A stretch of DNA of 6,722 nucleotides from Candidatus Eiseniibacteriota bacterium. GTDB taxonomy: Bacteria; Orphanbacterota; Orphanbacteria; Orphanbacterales; Orphanbacteraceae. Shown piece after piece: positions 1-5,852 of this stretch. The notes beneath the pieces were generated by a model, which did no database searches, was not told where the DNA came from, and saw only the letters and a program-made list of their open reading frames with translations. The stretch lies in contig JAJRWB010000070.1 in NCBI GenBank assembly GCA_024276995.1, positions 1 through 6,722 of the forward strand, in the 5' to 3' direction. The first letter of the stretch is position 1; each line of letters opens with the position of its first letter. The translations under genes were made by a program, and so were the position numbers.

Positions 1-142
1 ACGCTGATCGATATGCCCTGAGAACGGTTTCCATACCCATCTCCGATGTCCGCTTTCCCTGCTTCGATCCCGGGATCGAAGCAGGGAAAGCGGACATCGG
101 AGATGGGTATGGAAACCGTTCTCAGGGCATATCGATCAGCGT
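1..142. repeat. Perfect 142-bp palindrome with no spacer at the window edge
   Basis: Bases 1-71 are the exact reverse complement of 72-142. The centre is CCC|GGG between 71 and 72, and there is no loop and no mismatch. Base 1 pairs with base 142, so the window starts exactly at the end of an arm. The right arm holds the final codons (T-L-I-D-M-P-stop) of the minus-strand lipoprotein gene, and the left arm repeats them in the opposite orientation. Bases 1-71 therefore add no independent sequence. A 71-bp perfect stem is far longer than a terminator and lacks a loop or U-tract. The likeliest reading is a contig-end artefact (self-complementary assembly edge or fold-back chimera). A hairpin replicon end or a true inverted duplication cannot be excluded from sequence alone. 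Confidence 0.97.
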
Positions 143-1732
143 GTGAACCATCACCGGCTCCTCGCCCTCCACGCGAAGGATGAGGTCGGGACCCCACGTA
201 CCGACATCGACGGGGCCGCTGAAATCGAGTACGCCGATCACCCGGCCGTCTTTCACCAGGCCGCCGGCGGCGATCCAGTCGTTCGGCTGCGAGACGACAT
301 TAAGGTGGGTCGAATCGACGCTCCCCCCGGAGAACTGGGTGAACGTCTCCCACTGGACTTCGGCATACCCCTCTCCCCCGCCGCCGGTGAAGAAGTACGT
401 CGAGCCGAGTACATCGGCGCTGTTGGCCGACCAGAAGCCGTAATTCGCCACGTGCTGCTGCGTCGAGCTGTTGTGCGCCTGCTCACTATGATACTTTTCG
501 TTCACCGTGATCGATAGACCGTCGATAGATGCGGTGCCCGTCGTCGTCTCGTCGTAGTTCGAGAGCGCCACGCTCGAACTGCTCTCGTTCCTCACGGTGA
601 CGTGGTCGGTCAGGTCGAGGCGTACGGTATTCCCGTCCCGGTAGACCGCCGTTCCCGAAACGGCGCGCGTCCAGTCACGGGTGTAGTCGTCCGCGCCGGC
701 GACCTTCCTGCTATATATCTGAAGATCCACGACACCCGACGAAAATGCGGTGAATGTAACGTCGTGCCCGTCGAGGAAGTCATCGAGATCACCGTCGGTA
801 TATCCGTCGATCGAGCTGATCTGGAATTCGATCGGGCTTTGTCCGAAGAAGACGACGACGAGCCTGTCCGCCGGCGATGGTGAGTAGGTGAACTGATCCG
901 ATCCCGCCGATACCTGTGTCAGCGTCCCCGTAAGGGTGACCTGCCCCCCGTTCATAGCCGTCGCCTGCCATGCCCCGGAAAGCACGGTTTGGACGGCATC
1001 TTCCACGAGGGTAACGGCTTCGGTTGCGACGGAAAAGAGTCCACCGCCGATTTCCGCCTCTCCTCCCCCGCCGGTTCCGTCGCCCGGCGTGAGGCTTACC
1101 TCGGCGGCGGCGCTTTTCGACGGGTCGGCGGTGCTGGTGGCGCGCACGAGGGCTACGGGCGGGTCGGGAACGATCGACGGCGCGGTGTAGAGGCCGCCGG
1201 GGCCGACGACGCCCCAGGCGCCGCCGCCGTCCACGCTCCATGTCACGCCGGTATCGGACGTCCCGGTCACCACCGCGCTGAACTGCGCCGTCGCCCCGGC
1301 CGCCACTTCCGCGGAGGAGGGCGACACGGTGATCACGACAACACCGGGCGTATTGGCTACGGTCACGGTAATTCCCCCCCATGCGCTCTTCCCGCCACCG
1401 GTGGCCTGCACACCGATCGAGTGAACACCGTTGGGTACGGTGCCGGAGTTCCAGATGACTTCATAGGGAGAAGTATCATCGCTTCCCACTTCGACACCGT
1501 CCACGTCGAAGCGGACCAAGGCGGCATTGCCGGCCACCGCGCCGAGGGACACGGCTCCTGAAACGGTGGAATTCTCTACGGGATAGACGATCGTCACCGT
1601 CGGCGCGTTGTTCGAACTCCCACTCGGATCACCTCCCGGGCCGGTCGCATCATCGCCTCCACATCCCAGCAACAGGATCGCGGCAATGACAAAGAGGGCG
1701 GCAAGATGCCCCGGGAACGTCGTTCTCCTCAT
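122..1732 (-). CDS. Ig-domain lipoprotein with unassigned C-terminal domain
   Basis: Predicted 536-aa lipoprotein of unknown function. The signal peptide begins MRRTTFPG, has a hydrophobic stretch and ends in the lipobox LLLGC with the lipidated Cys at residue 24. A Gly/Asp/Pro/Ser tether follows (about 25-43). Residues about 43-127 resemble a bacterial Ig-like domain of the Big_9 kind (PTVTIVYPVENSTVSG, then a SPYEVIWNSGTVPNG segment). Residues about 130-216 form a second Ig-like unit (VSPSSAEVAAGATAQFSA, VTWSVDGG, GLYTAPS). A Gly-rich linker (about 217-230) leads to a roughly 300-residue C-terminal region that is polar and rich in Thr, Ser and Val, looks all-beta, and matches no family I recognise. 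The start is placed at the ATG at 1732, not the in-frame ATG at 1750, because GGAGG lies 11 nt before the former and nothing SD-like precedes the latter. It is divergent from the protease lipoprotein gene. Probably exported and membrane-anchored; an adhesin or binding role is only a guess. Confidence 0.88.
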   Translation of the reverse strand: MRRTTFPGHLAALFVIAAILLLGCGGDDATGPGGDPSGSSNNAPTVTIVYPVENSTVSGAVSLGAVAGNAALVRFDVDGVEVGSDDTSPYEVIWNSGTVPNGVHSIGVQATGGGKSAWGGITVTVANTPGVVVITVSPSSAEVAAGATAQFSAVVTGTSDTGVTWSVDGGGAWGVVGPGGLYTAPSIVPDPPVALVRATSTADPSKSAAAEVSLTPGDGTGGGGEAEIGGGLFSVATEAVTLVEDAVQTVLSGAWQATAMNGGQVTLTGTLTQVSAGSDQFTYSPSPADRLVVVFFGQSPIEFQISSIDGYTDGDLDDFLDGHDVTFTAFSSGVVDLQIYSRKVAGADDYTRDWTRAVSGTAVYRDGNTVRLDLTDHVTVRNESSSSVALSNYDETTTGTASIDGLSITVNEKYHSEQAHNSSTQQHVANYGFWSANSADVLGSTYFFTGGGGEGYAEVQWETFTQFSGGSVDSTHLNVVSQPNDWIAAGGLVKDGRVIGVLDFSGPVDVGTWGPDLILRVEGEEPVMVHTLIDMP

Positions 1733-1743
1733 TATCCGGTGTG

Positions 1744-1748
1744 CCTCC
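1744..1748 (-). promoter_or_regulatory. Ribosome binding site (GGAGG) deciding the start at 1732
   Basis: The minus strand reads GGAGG here, 11 nt upstream of the ATG at 1732. The SD overlaps the codons just after the upstream in-frame ATG at 1750, so that ATG cannot use it. The spacing is slightly long, which leaves some doubt. Confidence 0.6.
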
Positions 1749-1775
1749 ATAGTGCGGTATCTTCAGGCATATTCA

Positions 1776-1804
1776 ATTGTATCGTATTCCACAACGAAAG
1801 TCCA
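1776..1804 (-). promoter_or_regulatory. Candidate sigma70-type promoter for the minus-strand lipoprotein gene
   Basis: On the minus strand TGGACT (1799-1804, 4 of 6 matches to TTGACA) is followed after 17 nt by TACAAT (1776-1781, 5 of 6 matches to TATAAT). Transcription would begin near 1769 and give a leader of about 37 nt carrying the GGAGG before the ATG at 1732. The organism's own promoter consensus is unknown, so this is a motif match only. Confidence 0.4.
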
Positions 1805-1882
1805 TTGACAACCCGATTCCTGCCGTGTCACCCTTTTGATGGCCATACCATCCAGAATCAGCCGGTGATCGATACGAATAGG

Positions 1883-1887
1883 GGAGG
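1883..1887 (+). promoter_or_regulatory. Ribosome binding site (GGAGG) deciding the start at 1895
   Basis: GGAGG sits inside a GGGGAGGG run 7 nt before the ATG at 1895. It fixes the start of the protease lipoprotein at that ATG. The open frame extends upstream to an ATG at 1706, but that extension has no signal sequence and would overlap the divergent gene. Confidence 0.85.
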
Positions 1888-1894
1888 GACGATA

Positions 1895-4432
1895 ATGTCG
1901 AAGCGTCCGATCGTTTTCTCAATGCTCCTCGTTTCTCTTCTCCTCCTCGCCTCGTGCGGGGGCGGAGGGGGATCGAAGACGATCACCGGTCCGTCTTCAG
2001 ACGGACGGATCTTCATCATCGCGGGAAATGGTCAAAGCGCGCAGGTCTCCACCGCCGTGGCGATCGCCCCGTCGGTGCGCGTCACCGACTCCGACGGCGG
2101 AGCGCTCAGCGGCCGGAGGGTTCTGTTCACTGTCGCCGCGGGCGGCGGAAGCGTCACCGGTGACACGACAACCACCGACGCGAACGGCGTCGCCACCGCC
2201 GGGTCGTGGGTTCTCGGTGCCACGGCCGGGACGAACACCCTCGTCGCCAAGGCGACAGACTGGTCGGGCGTGGAGGTGACCTTCACCGCCACCGCGACCG
2301 TTGAACCTTCAAACTACTCCGTCACCATCGTCGCCGGCGACGGCCAGACGGCGCAGGTCTCGACGGCCGTCGCCACACCGCCGTCGGTCAAGCTGACCGA
2401 TTCGGGCAATCCGGTCGCCGGGGCGAGCATCGTCTTCGCCGTCACCGCGGGCGGAGGGAACATTACCGGCGACACAGCGATCACCGATGCCGGCGGCATC
2501 GCCACCATCGGATCGTGGACGCTCGGCCCGACCGCCGGAGCGAATACGCTCACCGCCACGGCGGTCGACCAAGGCGGTGCGCAGGTCACGTTCACCGCCA
2601 CCGGCACATCGTCTCCTCCCCCGCCGAGTACGCGGCAGTGGACGTTCATGGTCTTCCTCGCCGGAGACAACAGCCTTTCCATTCCGGGTATCTTCGATAT
2701 CGACGAAATGGAGGCGGCCGGAGCCGACCCGAACGTCCAGGTGATCGTGCAGGCCGAATTCAACCCGGGAGAGCTGCAGAAACAGAACTGCGACGCCGCC
2801 TGCTTCAACCGGCCGAACTTCAATACATTCCGCTATGTCCTCACCGAGGATCGGGCCGCTGTGAACGGGCCGAACGGTGACGCCACCGACCTGGGCGATC
2901 GGAACATGGCGACACCCTCCGAACTTCACGATTTCGTCGCCTGGTGCCAGCAGAACTACCCGGCGGAAAAGTATGTTCTCGTCCTCTGGAACCATGGAGG
3001 TGGATATACCGGGCTGCTCGAGGATCTTACGACGAACGGGAACAGCCTGATGTCGATCGGCGACCTCCCCCAGGCCCTCCAGGGACTCGACAAGATCGAT
3101 ATTCTCGACTTCGATATGTGTCTCATGGGAGCGTACGAGACGCTCACTCTCGTTTCGGACTACGTCGACTATGTCGTCTTCTCCGAGGAGGTGGTTCCCG
3201 GTGACGGCAACCCGTACACGGAGATCCTCGACGGCATCCAGGCGAACGCGGACGCAGACGCCGGAGAGATCGCCGCGCTGATCGTTGACCGGGCCCACAC
3301 CAGCTACACGGGCGGCCGGTCGAGCACCACGTTTTCCGCGTTCGGAACGGCGGGCTACGCCGCGTTCGAAACGAAGCTCGACGCCCTCGCCGGCGCGTTC
3401 CGGCAGAATCTCGCCACGCTCCGACAGCCGATCGGCCAGGCGGCGGGCGGGGCCCAGAAGTACGCCTACGCCGAGATCAAGGACCTGGTCCACTTCCTCG
3501 ACCTGCTCAAACCGAACGTGGCGGACGACGGGATCCGCTCGAAGATCGACGATGTCCGCGCCGCAGCGGTGGACGCCGACTTCCTGATCGCGAACGAGCA
3601 CCAGAGCGGAGGCGGAGACGAGAACAATGTCGACGACTCCAACGGCCTTTCGATCGTCCTGCCGAGCGGCGGCGCCTCGGACCAGATGTCCGACGAAGGG
3701 CCGAAGAGCTTCGCTGCGTACCAGGCGCTCTACGCGAACAGGGGATGGACCGACTTCTTGGACGACTGGCTGAATGGCGAGGGGGGCGGCGACGTCACCA
3801 ACATGGTCGACCAGGGCGACGCGCAGATGGAACTCTACCTCGTCTGGTCGGAGGAGGCGACCGCGAACGGTCTCGACGTCGACTTGTGGGTCGTCGAACC
3901 GGACGGCATTCTCTACATTCCGTACCTCGGTACGGTGACGCCGAACGGAACATTCAGCGGCGACTCGTATGAAACCGAGTCGTTCTATGAAGGATACCAG
4001 ACGAACCGCTATGTCGCGCCGGGGACATACAAGATCTACGGCTACCTCTACTCCGATCCGCCCCAGAACGGTACGGAGTGCAATATCGCCTACCGGTACG
4101 GGCTGTCCGCCGACTACCAGTGGCTCTATCCGGACTATGGACTCCCTTACCTCAGCAAGGCCTACTCGATCTCCCAGGATCCGGACGCCACGTTCGACGA
4201 TATCGACGCCGGAAGCTACAGCGACGTCCTTCTTCTGTCGACGTTCACTCCAGTCCCGGCGGCGAAGAGGGAACACGGGGAGATATCGATCGCGTCGCGA
4301 AAGGGACGAAGGGGACCGGCGGGAGGCGCCCCCACGAAAGCGCAGCTCGAAACGGCGCTGCGCCTGGAGAAGGAGCGAAGAGAGAGGGGCGCGACTTTCA
4401 CCATGACCACATTCCCGGCATCGGTCCGGTAA
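1895..4432 (+). CDS. Clostripain-family (peptidase C11) cysteine protease lipoprotein
   Basis: An 845-aa predicted lipoprotein protease. The signal peptide ends in LLLLASC with the lipidated Cys at residue 21, followed by a poly-Gly tether. Two tandem Ig-like repeats (about 43-135 and 147-238, invasin/Big_1 style) and a Pro linker (241-244) lead to the C11 domain (about 249-625). That domain opens with WTFMVFLAGDNSL. The catalytic His is H367 in LWNHGGGY and the nucleophile is C409 in DFDMCLMGAYE. D407, two residues before the Cys, matches the acidic residue that in characterised C11 enzymes helps form the S1 pocket favouring Arg/Lys. Residues about 640-735 (DVDLWVVEPDG) resemble a DUF2135/YfaP-like beta domain. 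The last 55 residues (791-845) are strongly basic, with 13 Lys/Arg. Clostripain-family enzymes mature by self-cleavage at Lys/Arg, so this tail could be a processing target (inference). The gene lies 14 nt upstream of a second lipoprotein gene, probably in one operon. The substrate is unknown. Confidence 0.93.
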   Translation: MSKRPIVFSMLLVSLLLLASCGGGGGSKTITGPSSDGRIFIIAGNGQSAQVSTAVAIAPSVRVTDSDGGALSGRRVLFTVAAGGGSVTGDTTTTDANGVATAGSWVLGATAGTNTLVAKATDWSGVEVTFTATATVEPSNYSVTIVAGDGQTAQVSTAVATPPSVKLTDSGNPVAGASIVFAVTAGGGNITGDTAITDAGGIATIGSWTLGPTAGANTLTATAVDQGGAQVTFTATGTSSPPPPSTRQWTFMVFLAGDNSLSIPGIFDIDEMEAAGADPNVQVIVQAEFNPGELQKQNCDAACFNRPNFNTFRYVLTEDRAAVNGPNGDATDLGDRNMATPSELHDFVAWCQQNYPAEKYVLVLWNHGGGYTGLLEDLTTNGNSLMSIGDLPQALQGLDKIDILDFDMCLMGAYETLTLVSDYVDYVVFSEEVVPGDGNPYTEILDGIQANADADAGEIAALIVDRAHTSYTGGRSSTTFSAFGTAGYAAFETKLDALAGAFRQNLATLRQPIGQAAGGAQKYAYAEIKDLVHFLDLLKPNVADDGIRSKIDDVRAAAVDADFLIANEHQSGGGDENNVDDSNGLSIVLPSGGASDQMSDEGPKSFAAYQALYANRGWTDFLDDWLNGEGGGDVTNMVDQGDAQMELYLVWSEEATANGLDVDLWVVEPDGILYIPYLGTVTPNGTFSGDSYETESFYEGYQTNRYVAPGTYKIYGYLYSDPPQNGTECNIAYRYGLSADYQWLYPDYGLPYLSKAYSISQDPDATFDDIDAGSYSDVLLLSTFTPVPAAKREHGEISIASRKGRRGPAGGAPTKAQLETALRLEKERRERGATFTMTTFPASVR
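2021..2608 (+). repeat. Two tandem Ig-like domain repeats within the protease lipoprotein gene
   Basis: Unit A (2021-2299, residues 43-135) and unit B (2333-2608, residues 147-238) encode homologous domains, roughly 60% identical in a hand alignment. Shared blocks include AQVSTAVA, a TDS near the first third, AGGG followed by TGDT, GSW followed by LG, TAG followed by NTL, and a closing VTFTAT. The pattern (G-Q-A-x-V, V-T-D, G-A-T with W, VTF) is that of Big_1/invasin-type domains, which usually act as rigid spacers or binding modules on the cell surface. The similarity suggests internal duplication of one unit. Confidence 0.85.
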
Positions 4433-4436
4433 AGCT

Positions 4437-4442
4437 GGAGGG
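4437..4442 (+). promoter_or_regulatory. Ribosome binding site (GGAGGG) for the small lipoprotein gene
   Basis: GGAGGG lies 4 nt before the ATG at 4447 and just after the stop codon of the protease gene. It selects this ATG over longer upstream in-frame extensions, which would overlap the protease gene and bury the signal peptide. Confidence 0.8.
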
Positions 4443-4446
4443 ATCC

Positions 4447-4932
4447 ATGAATCGAAAAATCCTCGCCACGATGATCTGCGTCGTCGTCGCCCTGGCTGGA
4501 TGCGGAAGGAGCGCGCGCAAGGATAAGCCGGGCGAGCCGCCCGAGGTGATCGCCACGACGCAGACGGGAACCGCCGGCGAACGATCGGGCGCGGCTGTCG
4601 GCGCGGAAGAAGGATCGCCTTTGGCGGTTACCGTGGCCGATCTGGTCGCGTCGGCGAAATATGTCGGAAAGATCGTGACCGTCGAAGGGCGATGCGCCGG
4701 ATGGAGCAGCGATCTCGCCGCGGGCGGACCTCCCGTCACGAGGAGCGACTGGGTGCTCGAGGACGGCGGCCAAGGGATCTATGTGACCGGCCCGCTGCCG
4801 GCGGGATGCTCCTCCACCGAGGGTGGGAGCGAGAGGGTCACGATCGTTGCGAGAGTGGCGGAGGATTCTCTTCCCGTCATGGGCGAAGGAAGCGAGGCGA
4901 AGGCGAGGCGCTACCTCGTAGCGATCCCGTAG
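4447..4932 (+). CDS. Small lipoprotein with probable OB-fold domain
   Basis: A 161-aa predicted lipoprotein of unknown function. MNRKILATM and a hydrophobic core end in the lipobox LAGC with the lipidated Cys at residue 19. A low-complexity Glu/Gly/Ala/Pro tether follows (about 20-57). The folded part (about 60-160) begins VTVADLVASAKYVGKIVTVEG, continues through SDWVLEDGGQGIYVTG and ends with VTIVARV. A strand with K-x-V-x-V-E-G, a central strand and a closing V-x-V strand is the usual outline of OB-fold (tRNA_anti-like or BOF-like) domains in small exported proteins. Two Cys in this domain (83 and 121) could form a disulphide. The start is set by GGAGGG. It follows the C11 protease gene by 14 nt, so co-expression is likely; a partner or accessory role for the protease is an inference. 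It converges on the epimerase gene with only 17 bp between stops and no visible terminator hairpin there. Confidence 0.85.
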   Translation: MNRKILATMICVVVALAGCGRSARKDKPGEPPEVIATTQTGTAGERSGAAVGAEEGSPLAVTVADLVASAKYVGKIVTVEGRCAGWSSDLAAGGPPVTRSDWVLEDGGQGIYVTGPLPAGCSSTEGGSERVTIVARVAEDSLPVMGEGSEAKARRYLVAIP

Positions 4933-4949
4933 CCGGTGCGGTTCATCCT

Positions 4950-5852
4950 TTACCCGCGCTCCACGGCATGCCGGATCGCCTCGCCGAGCCGCGGAAGACC
5001 GAATTCGAAACCGGCGGCGACGAGCTTCGACGGAACGGCTCGGATATCGCTCAGCACCGTTTCATCGGCCATTTCACGACCCAGAACGAGCCGGAGAAGG
5101 GGCGCCGGCACGGGGAGAAACGCCGGCCGGCGAAGCTCCGCGGCGAGGAGGGCGGTGAACTCGGCGTTCGTCGCGCCGCGGGGGGCGACGGCGTTCACGG
5201 GGCCATCCACGCCGGGGTGTTCCAGCAGAAACAAGATCGCCGCCGCGAGGTCGTCCATGGCGATCCAGCTCATCGTCTGGCGACCGTCTCCGAGGTTCCC
5301 GCCGAGACCGGCGCGGAAGAGGGGGAGCACTTTCGCGAGCAGGAGATCGAGCACGAGGCCGATCCGGAGGGTGACGACGCGCACCCCTCCCTCCCGCGCA
5401 CCTTCGGCCGCCCTCTCCCAGTCGGCGCAGAGCGTCGCGAGAAATCCATCGCCGGCGGGCGAGCGTTCATCGACCGCTTCGCCGGACGCGGCGGCCCCGT
5501 AGTACCCGACCGCCGAAGCCGAGATCCACACAGGAGGCGGATGCGACGCCTCCTTCATCGTTCGGGCGATGAGGGCGGTGCTCTTCAGGCGGCTGTCGCG
5601 GATTCTCCTCTTCAACCGATCGTTCCACCGGCCGGAGAAGAGGTTCACCCCGCCGAGGTGAACCACGCCGTCCGCGCCGTCGAAGGCGCGCGCGTCGATT
5701 TCGCCCGCTTCGGGATCGTAGAAGAAGCGCCCCTCCCCTTCGAGGGAGCGGCGCCGGACGAGGGTCACCGTCTGATGCCCGGCGCGCCGGAGGGCGACGA
5801 GGAGCGCCGAGCCGATCGCCCCGGTGGCGCCGGAAACGACGATCGTCTTCAC
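4950..5852 (-). CDS. TIGR01777-type epimerase-like SDR protein (YfcH family)
   Basis: A 300-aa protein of the NAD(P)-binding SDR superfamily, in the atypical group often annotated as TIGR01777/YfcH epimerase or SulA-like; the reaction is not established. The N-terminal Rossmann motif is SGATGAIG (7-14). Family landmarks follow in order: HLGGVNLFSGRWND (65-78), KRRIRDSRLKST (81-92), SASAVGYYGA (111-120) with the probable catalytic Tyr region, LATLCADWERAAE (138-150), LRIGLVL (162-168), GDGRQTMSWIAMDDL (188-202), GPVNAVAP (217-224), and the C-terminal VPSKLVAAGFEF (273-284). The length is normal for the family. The start is the GTG at 5852: the Rossmann strand begins right after it, GGGGAG lies 4 nt upstream, and longer in-frame extensions read into hemH. 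That GTG overlaps the hemH stop as GTGA, indicating translational coupling. The stop lies 17 bp from the convergent small lipoprotein gene. Confidence 0.93.
   Translation of the reverse strand: MKTIVVSGATGAIGSALLVALRRAGHQTVTLVRRRSLEGEGRFFYDPEAGEIDARAFDGADGVVHLGGVNLFSGRWNDRLKRRIRDSRLKSTALIARTMKEASHPPPVWISASAVGYYGAAASGEAVDERSPAGDGFLATLCADWERAAEGAREGGVRVVTLRIGLVLDLLLAKVLPLFRAGLGGNLGDGRQTMSWIAMDDLAAAILFLLEHPGVDGPVNAVAPRGATNAEFTALLAAELRRPAFLPVPAPLLRLVLGREMADETVLSDIRAVPSKLVAAGFEFGLPRLGEAIRHAVERG

Larger units (their letters stand above)
1733..1894. promoter_or_regulatory. Divergent intergenic region between two lipoprotein genes
   Basis: This 162-bp stretch separates two divergently transcribed lipoprotein genes and must hold the promoter for each unless transcription enters from elsewhere. 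It is visibly more AT-rich than the flanking genes. It contains a sigma70-like pair facing left (listed separately). Facing right there is a perfect TTGACA (1805-1810), but no acceptable -10 hexamer lies 15-19 nt downstream of it. A short inverted repeat GATGG-5nt-CCATC lies at 1838-1852; it is too short to call an operator. Confidence 0.6.

Noticed and set aside
1-142. Palindrome as a transcription terminator or transposon inverted repeat
   Set aside because: There is no loop, no U-tract, no element between the arms and no target duplication, and the stem includes coding sequence of the adjacent gene.
1838-1852. Inverted repeat GATGG-5nt-CCATC as an operator
   Set aside because: Five-base arms are expected by chance in a region this size, and nothing else supports a binding site.
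1706-1894. Upstream extension of the protease gene to the ATG at 1706
   Set aside because: It would overlap the divergent lipoprotein gene, place 63 residues before the signal peptide, and ignore the strong GGAGG before 1895.
2309-4276. Long open frame on the minus strand (655 codons) opposite the protease gene
   Set aside because: It is antisense to a well-supported C11 protease with signal peptide, domains and SD. The product is Arg/Val/Asp-rich without recognisable domains, as expected from the complement of a GC-rich gene.
4078-4446. Upstream extension of the small lipoprotein gene
   Set aside because: It overlaps the end of the protease gene in another frame and would bury the lipobox. 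GGAGGG before 4447 marks the real start.
4933-4949. Bidirectional terminator between the convergent genes
   Set aside because: The 17-bp gap holds no hairpin or T-tract, so termination must rely on something not visible here.
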